A stretch of DNA of 46,242 bases, from assembly GCA_029261475.1 (NCBI GenBank), contig JAJDBG010000078.1:1-46242 (forward strand), written 5' to 3'. Under the pieces are notes generated by a model. That model saw only the letters and a list, made by a program, of their open reading frames with translations, was not told where the DNA came from and searched no databases. Source of the DNA: Nitrospinaceae bacterium (GTDB lineage Bacteria > Nitrospinota > Nitrospinia > Nitrospinales > VA-1). This document shows, in pieces, positions 33,988-44,209 of this stretch (positions within the stretch are counted from its first letter, which is position 1; each line of letters starts with the position of its first letter). The position numbers and the translations under genes were made by a program.

Positions 33988-34008
33988 GTTTTTAAAGGAC
34001 TTATTATA

Positions 34009-34935
34009 ATGAAAAATGCAATTCAGGAATTCAGCGTTTATCTGAAAGTAGAAAAAAACGCCTCCGCTCATACTTTCTCGAGTTACCTCCACGACATCAA
34101 CCAGTTTGTTGAATTTCTACAAGAAACCGGTCACGCTGTGAGCGATGGGGAGATAAAACCAGAGAATGTAGACCGGATTGCTATTAGGTCCTTTTTGGCT
34201 TATCTGCACCAAGCTTCCAATTCGACCTCTACCATAACGAGAAAGTTATCCTGCTTGAGTTCGTTTTTCAAATTTTTATGTCGAGAAGGCCGGCTGGAAG
34301 AAAATATCGTAAAATCTATACCGCGTCCGAAAAAAACAGGTAAGCTCCCTAGTTTCCTGTCTGTGGATGAGATGTTTCGTCTCCTCGAACTACCCAATCC
34401 CAAGAGTTTCATAGGAGCCCGCGACCGAGCCATTCTAGAATTATTTTACTCTACGGGGATACGTATCAGCGAGCTTTCTCAATTAATACTTGAAGACATT
34501 GACTACAACAGAGGTACCGTCAAGGTGTTCGGTAAAGGTTCCAAAGAAAGACTGGTTCCTGTTGGGAAAAAGGCAATTTCAGCAGTTCAGCATTACCTCC
34601 CCTTTCGCAAAGACAAGATCAAAAATCAAAATCCAAGCTCTGTGTCCCTGCCCTTATTCATCAATTTTAGAGCTTCTGCGCTCTCAATTCGAGGAATAAG
34701 AAAGGTTTTGGAGAAGTATATTAAAGGAAATGCATTTCCGCCGAACATATCGCCTCATTCCCTGCGGCATTCATTTGCTACGCATTTACTTTCAGCGGGA
34801 GCCGACTTGCGAACCATTCAGGAAATGCTCGGTCACGCCAGCTTATCCACGACACAGAAATACACGCATCTATCCATTGACAAACTCACAGAAGTATACG
34901 ATAAAACACATCCTAGGGCGCGTCAAAAGCGGTAG
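34009..34935 (+). CDS. xerC: Tyrosine recombinase XerC
   Basis: 308 residues: an N-terminal SAM-like core-binding domain (about 1-90) and a C-terminal catalytic domain. Visible active-site elements are Arg in STGIRISEL, the HSLRHSFATHLL box (HxxR), LGHASLSTTQ with the second His, and the nucleophile Tyr in YTHLS. XerC with XerD resolves chromosome dimers at dif. The name XerC, rather than XerD, is taken from the neighbourhood: xerC-hslV-hslU is the conserved codV-codW-codX order. A promoter lies just upstream. Confidence 0.9.
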   Translation: MKNAIQEFSVYLKVEKNASAHTFSSYLHDINQFVEFLQETGHAVSDGEIKPENVDRIAIRSFLAYLHQASNSTSTITRKLSCLSSFFKFLCREGRLEENIVKSIPRPKKTGKLPSFLSVDEMFRLLELPNPKSFIGARDRAILELFYSTGIRISELSQLILEDIDYNRGTVKVFGKGSKERLVPVGKKAISAVQHYLPFRKDKIKNQNPSSVSLPLFINFRASALSIRGIRKVLEKYIKGNAFPPNISPHSLRHSFATHLLSAGADLRTIQEMLGHASLSTTQKYTHLSIDKLTEVYDKTHPRARQKR

Positions 34936-35051
34936 GATTCCCCCTCCCTTTTATGTTAGTCTTTCTTAGAACACAACAAAACAGGTGCTGGCGATAAAAT
35001 ATAATTTTCTTCGCTCTACCAGCAATCATTCTAGTTTAGATAAAAAATATC

Positions 35052-35582
35052 ATGACAATGCACGCAACAACCATTCTTGCCGTCAGAAGAAATGGTCAGG
35101 TGGCCCTTGGAGGCGACGGGCAAGTCACTTTAGGCAATACGGTGATGAAACACACGGCCAACAAAGTACGGCGCATGTACAACGATAAAGTCATAGGAGG
35201 ATTCGCCGGCTCTACAGCAGATGCTTTTTCTCTATTTGGACGTTTTGAAGAAAAACTTGAAAAATTCCAGGGCAATCTTGCGCGTTCGGCAGTTGAATTA
35301 GCTAAAGATTGGCGCACTGATAAAATGCTGAGACGCCTGGAGGCAATGCTCATTGTTGTGGACAAGGAGAATTCGTTTCTTATCTCAGGCACTGGGGATG
35401 TCATCGAACCCGAAGACGGTACTCTCGCAATAGGTTCGGGTGGCATGTTTGCTGTCACTGCCGCAAAGGCTCTGTTGAGAAACACCGAAATGTCCGCTAA
35501 AGAAATTGTTAGAGAAGCAATGGATATCACCCAATCCATTTGCATTTATACCAACTCAAATATAACCATTGAGGAGCTTTGA
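35052..35582 (+). CDS. hslV: ATP-dependent protease subunit HslV
   Basis: 176 residues. The mature N-terminus [19 protein letters not shown] is preceded by a five-residue propeptide (MTMHA), so the catalytic nucleophile is Thr6 after processing. An internal ATG at 35058 would leave an MHA leader. [20 protein letters not shown] and [12 protein letters not shown] are standard HslV segments. It forms the double-hexamer peptidase chamber capped by HslU. hslU begins 3 nt after its stop with the GAGGAG box inside hslV. Confidence 0.96.
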   Translation: MTMHATTILAVRRNGQVALGGDGQVTLGNTVMKHTANKVRRMYNDKVIGGFAGSTADAFSLFGRFEEKLEKFQGNLARSAVELAKDWRTDKMLRRLEAMLIVVDKENSFLISGTGDVIEPEDGTLAIGSGGMFAVTAAKALLRNTEMSAKEIVREAMDITQSICIYTNSNITIEEL

Positions 35583-35585
35583 TCA

Positions 35586-36992
35586 ATGGATCAATCGATA
35601 GCTGTTCCAGATGAGCCAGAAATCCAGCAGGAAGATTTGATGGGTTCACTCACACCCAAAAAAATCGTGCTGGAGCTAGACAAATACATCGTTGGGCAAA
35701 ACAAAGCTAAAAAAGCCGTCGCTATCGCTCTGCGAAACAGGTGGCGCCGACAACAACTACCAGACGATTTGAGGGACGAAGTAGCCCCAAAGAATATTTT
35801 AATGATAGGACCGACCGGAGTGGGAAAGACGGAAATTGCTCGCAGGCTAGCGAAACTCTCCAACTCTCCCTTTATAAAAGTCGAGGCTTCCAAATACACA
35901 GAAGTGGGTTATGTCGGTCGCGATGTCGAATCCATGGTCCGCGATCTGGTTGAGTTGAGCAAAAACATGGTTCAGGAAGAGCAAAAACTTGAAGTCGCCC
36001 AACAAGCTCGATCAGCGGCAAAGGAAAAGTTACTCGACCTATTGCTCCCTCCTCCACCTGGTTTTTCGCACGATAAGGAAAATTCAGGCATGGATACTCT
36101 GGGTCAACAACATTACCAGAAGACCCGGGAAAAATTTGACACCTATCTCAAAGAAGGACGTTTCGATGATCGCGAAGTCGAAATAGAAGTGCAAGACAAG
36201 CAAGCCACTAATGTGGATGTCATGGGGACGGGCATGGATGATATGAACGCCAACATTAAGGATATGTTGAGCAATATCATGCCAAAGAAAACCAAACGGA
36301 GAAAATTGAAAGCTCCCGATGCATTTAAAATCCTGGTGCAGGAAGAAGCTGAAAAACTGGTGGATCAAGAAAAGGTCATTCAAACGGCACTGGAACGTGC
36401 TCAAAATAATGGCATCATATTCATAGACGAAGTCGATAAAATCTGTGGTAGACAAAGCGCGCAAGGACCTGATGTTTCACGCGAAGGCGTTCAGCGCGAC
36501 CTTCTCCCTATTGTAGAAGGTGCTTCTGTCAACACTCGTTATGGAATCATCAAGACAGATCATATTTTATTTATATCAGCGGGTGCTTTCCACTCAGCCA
36601 GGCCATCGGATTTGATTCCAGAATTTCAGGGGCGTTTCCCGATTCGAGTCGAACTTGAGTCATTGAATGAACACGATTTTGAGCGAATACTGACCGAGCC
36701 AGACAATGCACTTGTCAAACAATATGCCGAATTGATGAAAACTGAAGGACTCGACTTGAGCTTTAGCGAGAGTGCCATAAAAGAAATCGCTTCCATGTCA
36801 GCCATTGTCAATGAAAGAACCGAAAATATTGGTGCGCGTCGTCTGCAAACGATCATGGAAAAATTACTCGAAGATATTTCATACGAAGCTCCAGAAATGG
36901 AAAGTCAAAGCATCGTTCTAAATGCCGAAAATGTACGAGAAAAACTTTCAAATATCATCGAAGACGAAGACTTGAGTCGTTACATACTATAA
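35586..36992 (+). CDS. hslU: HslU ATPase of the HslUV protease
   Basis: 468 residues, close to the family norm. [20 protein letters not shown] opens the AAA+ domain, Walker A is GPTGVGKTE, and the pore loop region is [18 protein letters not shown] long intermediate (I) domain occupies about 105-240. Walker B is [10 protein letters not shown] and sensor 2 lies in IGARRLQT. It unfolds substrates and feeds HslV. The gene is 3 nt behind hslV, ensuring matched expression. Confidence 0.97.
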   Translation: MDQSIAVPDEPEIQQEDLMGSLTPKKIVLELDKYIVGQNKAKKAVAIALRNRWRRQQLPDDLRDEVAPKNILMIGPTGVGKTEIARRLAKLSNSPFIKVEASKYTEVGYVGRDVESMVRDLVELSKNMVQEEQKLEVAQQARSAAKEKLLDLLLPPPPGFSHDKENSGMDTLGQQHYQKTREKFDTYLKEGRFDDREVEIEVQDKQATNVDVMGTGMDDMNANIKDMLSNIMPKKTKRRKLKAPDAFKILVQEEAEKLVDQEKVIQTALERAQNNGIIFIDEVDKICGRQSAQGPDVSREGVQRDLLPIVEGASVNTRYGIIKTDHILFISAGAFHSARPSDLIPEFQGRFPIRVELESLNEHDFERILTEPDNALVKQYAELMKTEGLDLSFSESAIKEIASMSAIVNERTENIGARRLQTIMEKLLEDISYEAPEMESQSIVLNAENVREKLSNIIEDEDLSRYIL

Positions 36993-37040
36993 GTAATTTC
37001 AAAATTTCTTGATAATCAAAACAAGCCTCACTGGAATAAA

Positions 37041-37925
37041 ATGAAAAAAGGCCTGGAAAAAGCGGAAGTCCTGCTCGAAGCACTTCCTTTCATCAAATCT
37101 TTTTACGGTAAAACCATCGTCGTTAAATACGGTGGTGCCGCTATGGTGTCCGAGGAGTTGAAAACAAACTTCGCTCTGGACATTGTCATGATGAAATACG
37201 TCGGTATCAACCCTGTGATTGTTCATGGTGGTGGCCCTCAAATCAATAAAACACTTGATGCTCTGGGCATCAAGTCTCAATTCATCGACGGACAACGCGT
37301 TACCAGTGCAGAGACCATTGATGTTGTCGAAATGGTGCTTGGCGGGAAGGTTAACAAGGAGATCGTTTCCCTCATCAGTCGCCACGGAGGAAATGCTGTT
37401 GGCATTTCCGGAAAAGATGGCGACCTGATTACAGCGCGTCGACATAGAAAAACTAAGCTCTCACCAGAAACCGAACGCCCGGAAATAATAGACTTGGGGT
37501 TGGTGGGAGAAGTCACCCGCATCAATCCGAAAATATTGACGGTACTCGATGAAAACGGGTTCATCCCTGTCATTGCTCCGACGGGAAAGGGTGAAGATGA
37601 TGAAACTCTGAACATCAATGCAGATTTTGTCGCCGCCGAGATTGCCATTGCACTGAAAGCAGAAAAATTGATCTTGATGACCGATGCACCCGGTGTACTT
37701 GATGCAGACGGGAAACTGATTTCAGAGATGACCCCAGCTATTGCCAAGAAACTTTCCAAGAGTAAGGTTATCAAAGGGGGAATGTTGCCCAAGGTCAATT
37801 GTTGTTTGACAGCACTAAAAAAAGGCGTTCACAAAACGCATATCATAGATGGACGCCAAAAACATGCGGCATTGCTTGAAATTTTCACAGAAAAAGGCAT
37901 TGGAACCCAAATCATCAGCGAATAA
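37041..37925 (+). CDS. argB: Acetylglutamate kinase
   Basis: 294 residues. The amino-acid kinase fold shows VVKYGGAAM, VHGGGPQIN, the LGGKVNKEIVSLI segment, NINADFVAAEIA and the KGGMLPKV motif near the end. It phosphorylates N-acetyl-L-glutamate in arginine synthesis. The N-terminal helix (KKGLEKAEVLLEALPFIKSF) is the element found in hexameric, arginine-inhibited members, so feedback control by arginine is expected. No other arg gene is adjacent. Confidence 0.97.
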   Translation: MKKGLEKAEVLLEALPFIKSFYGKTIVVKYGGAAMVSEELKTNFALDIVMMKYVGINPVIVHGGGPQINKTLDALGIKSQFIDGQRVTSAETIDVVEMVLGGKVNKEIVSLISRHGGNAVGISGKDGDLITARRHRKTKLSPETERPEIIDLGLVGEVTRINPKILTVLDENGFIPVIAPTGKGEDDETLNINADFVAAEIAIALKAEKLILMTDAPGVLDADGKLISEMTPAIAKKLSKSKVIKGGMLPKVNCCLTALKKGVHKTHIIDGRQKHAALLEIFTEKGIGTQIISE

Positions 37926-37982
37926 TTTATTTCAAAATTGGGTTGTAAAAACAACTTCAGTACTTAAGGAACTCAAACAATT

Positions 37983-39047
37983 ATGACTTCCGCCGATCTG
38001 GACGAACGCAGTAAAGCTATTTTGCTCGAAATCGTGCAAGATTACATTCAATTCGGCGAACCTGTGGGTTCAAGAACTGTTTCCAAAAAAATACGCGAAT
38101 CTTTGAGCCCTGCCAGCATACGAAATGTCATGGCAGATCTTTCTGATATGGGTTTCATTCAGCAACCTCATAAATCTGCAGGGAGGACTCCCACTGAAAA
38201 GGGCTATCGTTTTTTTGTCAATCATTTGATGGAAAAAGAAAACCACCATAAAATGCCATCCTCGAAAGCTCCTAAGGCTTTTAATCTGAGCCGACAATCG
38301 CTTCAGGACACACTGGAAAGTGCTTGCGCTGATTTATCTCATTCTTCCAATCAAACGGGTCTGGTCATGCTTCCCAGTTTTTCCAATGCACTTTTCAAGC
38401 ACATCGAATTTATTAAAGTAGGGCCTCGAGAAGCACTTGCAGTCTTTTATTCAGAGCTGGGTGTTTTGCAAAACAAGATCGTTCCCATTGAGCAAAAAAT
38501 GACTCAGGAGCAACTGGCCTCTATTTCCGCATACATCAATAGAGAATTTGCAGGGCAATCCATTAAAAATATTCGTAAAGAAGCTTTGAGGCGTATTCAA
38601 AATGAGAAAGAACATTTTGACCGCCTCAAAAAGAAGGCACTCGAACTTTCAGCTCAAATTCTAGAGGATCCGGAAAAGAGCGAACTTTTAGTCGAAGGCA
38701 CGTTCCACTTTCTGGATTCACCTGAATTTGGCACGAATGTAGAGAGAATGAAGGGGCTTCTTAAAACGGTCGAAGAAAAAACCAAATTGATCACCCTCCT
38801 CGATCACTGTCTGGAACAAGACGGTGCGATGGTATTCATAGGTGGCGAAGATTTGGATGAGGAAATGGAAGGCTGTAGTTTGATCGCAGAAAACTACGGG
38901 TGCTATGGCGAAAATTTGGGGACCGTCGCTATTTTTGGCCCTCGGAGGATGGACTACAGTAAAATGATTTCTATAGTAAAGCAAACTGCCCGCGCGGTTT
39001 CTAAAAACCTATCAACTTTGAAAAAGGACGTTTCTATTTATGAGTAA
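37983..39047 (+). CDS. hrcA: Heat-inducible transcription repressor HrcA
   Basis: 354 residues. The N-terminal winged helix (LDERSKAILLEIVQDYIQFG, then GSRTVSKKI and SPASIRNVMADLSDMG) is followed by QQPHKSAGRTPTEKGYR, a nearly invariant HrcA block. A GAF-like domain and the late VAIFGPRRMDYSKMI motif complete the chain. HrcA represses chaperone genes through the CIRCE operator. I see no CIRCE-like repeat in the 57-bp gap upstream. It overlaps grpE by 8 nt. Confidence 0.96.
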   Translation: MTSADLDERSKAILLEIVQDYIQFGEPVGSRTVSKKIRESLSPASIRNVMADLSDMGFIQQPHKSAGRTPTEKGYRFFVNHLMEKENHHKMPSSKAPKAFNLSRQSLQDTLESACADLSHSSNQTGLVMLPSFSNALFKHIEFIKVGPREALAVFYSELGVLQNKIVPIEQKMTQEQLASISAYINREFAGQSIKNIRKEALRRIQNEKEHFDRLKKKALELSAQILEDPEKSELLVEGTFHFLDSPEFGTNVERMKGLLKTVEEKTKLITLLDHCLEQDGAMVFIGGEDLDEEMEGCSLIAENYGCYGENLGTVAIFGPRRMDYSKMISIVKQTARAVSKNLSTLKKDVSIYE

Positions 39048-39651
39048 GAAAAACACCGACAATCTGGAAGATATCGAAACGGAAGGCCAAGATGGCCTGG
39101 AAGATGACATTCTCGATGTAGAGGCTTCAGACCTGACGGAAGAAATTGAAATCGACGCAGTCGCGGCACTTCAAGAGCAACTGAACGAAAAGGACGCTAA
39201 AATCAGAGAACTTGAAACTGAAGTTCTGAGAGTCCAAGCCGATACTCAAAACTACAAGAAGCGGCTGGACAAAGAAAAGTCTGATATTAGAAAATATGGC
39301 TCCGAGCGTATTCTCAAAGATCTCTTAAGCATTCAGGATAACTTCGAACGCGCCCTTTCTATTTCCAATGTCACAGTGGAGACGCTTAAAGAAGGCGTGG
39401 AGATGATTCAAAAGGAGCTGGCAAAACTTTTGGAAAAAGAGAACGTAATAGCTCTTGAAGCCATGGGAAATCCTTTTGATCCCACCATCCACGAAGTGCT
39501 GAGCCAGGTGGAGACAAGTGAGCACGAGGAGAATACAATCATACAGGAACATGTTAAAGGCTATCAGTTGCACGATAGAATTCTTAGGCCCGCTCAAGTC
39601 GTTATTGCCAAAGCACCTGCAGAAAAAGCAGATGATGAAACTCCGGCTTAG
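39040..39651 (+). CDS. grpE: Nucleotide exchange factor GrpE
   Basis: 203 residues: an acidic N-terminal arm, a long dimerisation helix (LQEQLNEKDAKIRELETEVL, then RVQADTQNYKKRLDKEKSDI) and the C-terminal beta domain. That domain has NPFDPTIHEVLSQVE and GYQLHDRILRPAQVVIAK, the family signature. It releases ADP from DnaK. Its start lies inside the hrcA end. dnaK does not follow, unlike the frequent hrcA-grpE-dnaK order; mutM does. Confidence 0.95.
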   Translation: MSKKNTDNLEDIETEGQDGLEDDILDVEASDLTEEIEIDAVAALQEQLNEKDAKIRELETEVLRVQADTQNYKKRLDKEKSDIRKYGSERILKDLLSIQDNFERALSISNVTVETLKEGVEMIQKELAKLLEKENVIALEAMGNPFDPTIHEVLSQVETSEHEENTIIQEHVKGYQLHDRILRPAQVVIAKAPAEKADDETPA

Positions 39652-39707
39652 AACGGGCAACAATAATCTAGCCACAAAAACACAGGAAGCCACGCCCCCT
39701 ATCCCCC

Positions 39708-40523
39708 ATGCCTGAGCTTCCTGAAGTAGAAACGCTGAAAAATGCTCTCCTCCCTTTGATCAAGGATCAAATTCTGGAGGAGATGATTTTTCATCGGGCC
39801 GACTTGCGATTTCCCATTCCGATAGGTCTGCTAAAGCAGGAAATGTCAGGGCATCGGGTAACCAATGTAGTCCGCAAGGGAAAGTATCTGCTATGGGAAG
39901 TTTCTCAGGGGGCAATGGTTCTTCATTTGGGGATGAGCGGACGAGTGGTCCAGCGTCCCTCCAGAAATCCAGAGGAGAAACACTGCCACGCTATCTTTCA
40001 GTTCTCTTCCAATCTTTTTTTGCATTTCATTGATCCCCGACGATTTGGTTGTATTGTCTGGGCACCTCGCGAAAGCGGTCACCCTCTTCTCAATCACTTG
40101 GGGCCAGACCCGCTGACTCCCGATGCATCGCCTCAGCGTATGAAGCAATCGGCACTAAATCGAAAGATATCAATCAAGGCATTTCTCATGGATGCTCGAC
40201 GATTGGCAGGTGTGGGCAATATATACGCTTGCGAAGCTCTGTTTCGGACCGGTATCCATCCATTGCGACAAGCGGGACGTCTGTCTTTGAAGCGGTGGGA
40301 GAATCTACTGGCTGAATTGAAAACGGTTTTACTCGAGAGCATCAAAGTCGGTGGCTCGACTCTCCGGGATTTTTACGGGGCAGACGGAACACCTGGTTAT
40401 TACTCGACTCGATTCACCGTTTATGGAAGGGAGAACCAGCCTTGCTTGAATTGCAAAGAGCCCATCTCTCGTATTGTCCAAACCGGACGCTCGACTTTTT
40501 ACTGCAAACATTGTCAGAAATAG
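39708..40523 (+). CDS. mutM: Formamidopyrimidine-DNA glycosylase (Fpg/MutM)
   Basis: 271 residues. The start MPELPEVET supplies the N-terminal Pro nucleophile and the catalytic Glu. HLGMSG and RRFG follow, with the helix-two-turn-helix GVGNIYACEALFR. The C-terminal zinc finger has the four Cys of CLNCKEPI and CKHCQK. It removes oxidised purines such as 8-oxoguanine and nicks the abasic site. The next gene begins shortly after its stop. Confidence 0.97.
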   Translation: MPELPEVETLKNALLPLIKDQILEEMIFHRADLRFPIPIGLLKQEMSGHRVTNVVRKGKYLLWEVSQGAMVLHLGMSGRVVQRPSRNPEEKHCHAIFQFSSNLFLHFIDPRRFGCIVWAPRESGHPLLNHLGPDPLTPDASPQRMKQSALNRKISIKAFLMDARRLAGVGNIYACEALFRTGIHPLRQAGRLSLKRWENLLAELKTVLLESIKVGGSTLRDFYGADGTPGYYSTRFTVYGRENQPCLNCKEPISRIVQTGRSTFYCKHCQK

Positions 40524-40536
40524 GTTCAAAAACAAT

Positions 40537-42183
40537 ATGGAATCCATCGGACTCGTCACCATCAATGCAAAATACATCCACAGTTCACTCAGCCTGAGGT
40601 ACCTCAGGAATGCCGCGCGGATGGCAGGACACAAGGATGTGTGGATTCAGGAATTTGCCTTGGGGCAACCGATTTGGAAAATTTCAGCGGAAATTCTAAA
40701 GAAAAAACCACGTGTTCTCGGTATTGGTATTTATATATGGAACCGGGCTCAATCCTTTGAACTCATCGAACGTCTGAAAAAACAGGCACCTGAAATTGAT
40801 ATTGTCATAGGCGGACCCGAAGTCTCATTCGATGAGCCATTAACAACAGAAGAACCGGCTTATACCCTTATCTCTGGAGAAGGAGAAAAGAAATGGGTAG
40901 AAGTTTTGGAACATATACAACAAAAGAAAACACCCACTCCAGAAACAATAATCCGCTGGGCCAAGTATGGCGAAGATCTTCCTTCCCTTGAAATACCCTA
41001 TCTGGAAGAAGACCTGCCTGAGTTAAAAAATAGAATCGTGTATCTCGAAACTTCGCGCGGTTGCCCCTACCTTTGTTCCTTCTGTTTGTCCGCACTCGAT
41101 CGCACGGTTCGATACTTCAGCGACGATCAAACAGAACAGCAGATAGAGTTTTTGCTGAGTGGTGGTGTCGATCAAATCAAATTCGTAGACAGGACCTTTA
41201 ATCTAAAACCTCAACGTATGAAGGAATTGATTTCACTCCTGAGTCGCTTTGAAGGAGCTTCCTTCCACTTTGAAGTCGTTGGAGACATACTCACCTCGGA
41301 CTTGACCGATTTCCTCACAACCGTACCTGAAGGTATGTTTCAGTTTGAAATAGGGATTCAGACGACTACAGAAACTGTGCAATCGACCATTCAACGCAGG
41401 CAAGACAATGAAAAACTATTCACCAATTTGCGCCGCCTGATTGAAATCGGCACGGTTCATTTGCACTGTGATTTAATATTTGGATTGCCTGGAGAAACAC
41501 TTCCAGAAATTCTCGATTCATTTGAAAAAATCGCCGCGCTAAAACCTCATGAACTGCAATTGGGCTTTTTAAAATTTCTTCCTGGTGCCCCCGTCCGTAA
41601 AGAAATCGAGGAGCACCAATACCAATATCAATCGTCGCCACCTTACGAATTCATTTCACACAAAAATTTGAATGCCTTGGAAACATTATATTTAAAGAAA
41701 TTTGCGGAGGTATTTGATCTGTTTTACAACTCAAAACGATTCACTTTCAGCTTTGAGCACCTCGCAAAGACACATTCGGTGGTCAAAATAATAGACCGCT
41801 TGTTGGAGCACATGGAGTCCAACAATCAGATCATGTCGCCTCATTCTTTGGAAAATCAGTATAAAATTTTCTACGACACCTTTGAGACAAGGAATGATCC
41901 ACAGTCTTTTGACCTTCTGCGATTGGATTATCTCTACGCACAAAGAGTGTTTCGGTTACCAGAGTTTCTGAAACAATGGGACCCGGATTTGAAAAATGAA
42001 AAATTCAAAACATGGTCAGGAGATCGTCAAACCCCACTCATCCCCTTCAACCACGAAATAAGTTTTGCTGAGAACCATCTAGAAATGCAAGCCACCTCAT
42101 CTCCAGTCTACTACGCTGTGGCGCACACCAAAAAAAAGGACGGGTATATAAAGAAACCCCGAATCATCAAAGATTCTGCATAA
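40537..42183 (+). CDS. B12-binding-domain radical SAM protein (DUF4080 type)
   Basis: 549 residues from ATG 40537, which starts exactly at the conserved beta strand; an upstream ATG at 40474 lies inside mutM and adds an unconserved segment. The N-terminal cobalamin-binding-like domain (about 1-130) contains VLGIGIYIWNRAQ and IVIGGPEVSFD. The radical SAM barrel has C176xxxC180xxC183 in RGCPYLCSFC, GGVDQIKFVDRTFN and the typical HCDLIFGLPGET. The C-terminal part (about 400-540) matches the DUF4080 extension. Members are widespread but not biochemically assigned; a methyl or alkyl transfer is plausible. Confidence 0.88.
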   Translation: MESIGLVTINAKYIHSSLSLRYLRNAARMAGHKDVWIQEFALGQPIWKISAEILKKKPRVLGIGIYIWNRAQSFELIERLKKQAPEIDIVIGGPEVSFDEPLTTEEPAYTLISGEGEKKWVEVLEHIQQKKTPTPETIIRWAKYGEDLPSLEIPYLEEDLPELKNRIVYLETSRGCPYLCSFCLSALDRTVRYFSDDQTEQQIEFLLSGGVDQIKFVDRTFNLKPQRMKELISLLSRFEGASFHFEVVGDILTSDLTDFLTTVPEGMFQFEIGIQTTTETVQSTIQRRQDNEKLFTNLRRLIEIGTVHLHCDLIFGLPGETLPEILDSFEKIAALKPHELQLGFLKFLPGAPVRKEIEEHQYQYQSSPPYEFISHKNLNALETLYLKKFAEVFDLFYNSKRFTFSFEHLAKTHSVVKIIDRLLEHMESNNQIMSPHSLENQYKIFYDTFETRNDPQSFDLLRLDYLYAQRVFRLPEFLKQWDPDLKNEKFKTWSGDRQTPLIPFNHEISFAENHLEMQATSSPVYYAVAHTKKKDGYIKKPRIIKDSA

Positions 42184-42268
42184 AAAATTTGGATATCAGG
42201 GTTAATCCAATTTATAATGGAGTGTTAAATTTCCCCCCGAATACAAAATCGAATATCAGGAGAACCAG

Positions 42269-43960
42269 TTGAGCGAGCAAGAAAAAATACGATTGAATCG
42301 AAAAAGTCATATTGTAACGCAAGGCGACAAACGCGCACCCAATCGCGCCATGTTGCGTGCCGTAGGGTTTAAGGACGAGGATTTTGAGAAACCCATCATA
42401 GGTATAGCAAACGGGCAAAGTGATATCACCCCTTGTAACGCTGGACTGGGGCGGCTAGCCGATGTCGCAAGCGCACAAATAAGAGTCAGTGGCGGGATGC
42501 CACAAACTTTTGGCACGATAACAGTCAGCGATGGTATATCCATGGGCACGGAAGGAATGAAGTGCTCGCTTGTCAGTCGCGATGTCATTGCCGATTCTAT
42601 TGAAACGGTATGTCGCGGTGCCAATATGGATGCTGTGCTTTGTATTGGCGGCTGTGATAAGAATATGCCTGGTGCCATGATCGCCATGGCTCGACTGGAT
42701 ATCCCCGGGATCTTTGTCTATGGCGGAACTATCAAACCCGGAAAGCTGGGTGAACGCGACCTCACGGTTGTCAGTGTGTTTGAAGCCGTCGGGCAACACA
42801 GCTCAGGAAGCATTGAAACTGATTATTTAACCGAAATTGAAAAAAACGCATGCCCTGGTTTAGGATCTTGTGGTGGAATGTACACAGCTAATACCATGTC
42901 CTCGGCATTTGAAGCTTTGGGAATGAGTCTGCCCTATAGCTCAACGATGGCAAACGAAGATAAGGAAAAAGAAATAAACACCGGCGAGTGCGCTAAAGCA
43001 CTCTTCCCTTTGTTGGAAAAAAATATTCTGCCTCGTGACATAATGACACGCAAGGCATTTGAAAATGCCATCACGGTTATCATGGCACTTGGTGGATCCA
43101 CCAATGCCGTTTTGCACTTTCTGGCCATAGCGCATTCTGTGAATGTGGATTTGACTATTGACGATTTTGAAACCATTCGTCAGCGTTCCCCTCGTTTTTG
43201 TGACCTTCGCCCATCAGGGAAGTATGTTGCAATCGATCTGCATCAAGCGGGTGGTGTCCCTCAAGTCATGAAAATGCTTCTTAAAAAGGGATTGTTGCAC
43301 GGTGATTGCATGACCGTTACAGGCAAAACAATTGCAGAGAATCTGGCAGATGTTCCCGATTACCCTTCCGTCGATCAGGATGTCATTCTTCCCATAGATA
43401 TGCCTATCGAACCAGAAGGGCACTTGGCAATTCTTAAAGGAAACCTCAGCCCAGAAGGTTCGGTGTCAAAAACCTCCGGTGTTAAAAGGCGACGTATTGA
43501 AGGCCCTGCCCGGATCTTTGAGTCGGAAGAAGAATGCCTGGATGCAATCATGAGCAATAAAATAGTAGCTGGAGATATTGTGGTCATTCGCTATGAAGGC
43601 CCCAAGGGTGGCCCTGGAATGCGTGAAATGCTGGCACCCACTGCAGCCATCATTGGTCAAGGACTCGGTGATAGCGTCGGCCTCATCACAGACGGACGCT
43701 TTTCTGGTGGAACACATGGCTTGGTCGTGGGTCATGTCGCTCCGGAAGCACAGGAAGGTGGGGTCATTGGACTGATCGAGGAAGGCGACCTGATCCTAAT
43801 CGACCTTGACAGCCGAAAGTTGGAAGCTTTGGTAGACGATAGTGTGCTGGCAACTAGAAGAGAAAAGTGGAAACCTCGCCCTTTAAAATATACAAGGGGA
43901 GTTCTCGCTAAATATGCAAAGCTTGTTTCTTCTGCTTCGCGTGGAGCCGTAACCGACTGA
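42269..43960 (+). CDS. ilvD: Dihydroxy-acid dehydratase
   Basis: 563 residues from TTG 42269, supported by an AGGAG box six nt upstream. The three Cys ligands of the Fe-S cluster are seen in [18 protein letters not shown] and [16 protein letters not shown]. The latter two signatures define IlvD rather than sugar-acid dehydratases. The late motif [19 protein letters not shown] is also present. It dehydrates dihydroxy-isovalerate and methylvalerate in valine, leucine and isoleucine synthesis. A strong terminator follows. Confidence 0.97.
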   Translation: MSEQEKIRLNRKSHIVTQGDKRAPNRAMLRAVGFKDEDFEKPIIGIANGQSDITPCNAGLGRLADVASAQIRVSGGMPQTFGTITVSDGISMGTEGMKCSLVSRDVIADSIETVCRGANMDAVLCIGGCDKNMPGAMIAMARLDIPGIFVYGGTIKPGKLGERDLTVVSVFEAVGQHSSGSIETDYLTEIEKNACPGLGSCGGMYTANTMSSAFEALGMSLPYSSTMANEDKEKEINTGECAKALFPLLEKNILPRDIMTRKAFENAITVIMALGGSTNAVLHFLAIAHSVNVDLTIDDFETIRQRSPRFCDLRPSGKYVAIDLHQAGGVPQVMKMLLKKGLLHGDCMTVTGKTIAENLADVPDYPSVDQDVILPIDMPIEPEGHLAILKGNLSPEGSVSKTSGVKRRRIEGPARIFESEEECLDAIMSNKIVAGDIVVIRYEGPKGGPGMREMLAPTAAIIGQGLGDSVGLITDGRFSGGTHGLVVGHVAPEAQEGGVIGLIEEGDLILIDLDSRKLEALVDDSVLATRREKWKPRPLKYTRGVLAKYAKLVSSASRGAVTD

Positions 43961-44010
43961 GTTGTGTTTAAATATTGAACGGAAGCATATTTAGATAATA
44001 TTTTTAATTT

Positions 44011-44060
44011 ACACATTTCCTTCGTGGCAAGTCTACGGAGGGAATGTGTATTGTTTTTTA
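44011..44060 (+). terminator. Intrinsic terminator after ilvD
   Basis: A 14-bp stem (44011-44024 with 44036-44049, two G-T wobbles) with an 11-nt loop is followed by a T-run (44054-44059). It lies 50 nt after the ilvD stop and is the best-formed terminator in the window. Confidence 0.85.
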
Positions 44061-44209
44061 CTGCGAATTCACCTTCCCGTATCCCACGTTTGGCTGATCG
44101 GTGAATTTTTTAAATTCATCGATTGCTTTCTATGCAGGTGCCTTTAGCGGTCCAATTCAATTTTAACTAATATTTATAATCTAATAGACGAACGTCTTTT
44201 TATAATTCA

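Noticed and set aside
35096-35545. Minus-strand frame of 149 codons inside hslV
   Set aside because: Entirely within a conserved gene on the other strand, no start signal, no recognisable protein.
37277-37798. Minus-strand frame of 173 codons inside argB
   Set aside because: Shadow of argB; Ser/Pro-rich translation typical of antisense frames.
37926-37982. CIRCE operator before hrcA
   Set aside because: No inverted repeat resembling the conserved 9-bp arms is present.
42307-42799. Two minus-strand frames (114 and 126 codons) opposite ilvD
   Set aside because: Antisense shadows of the highly conserved IlvD N-terminal region.
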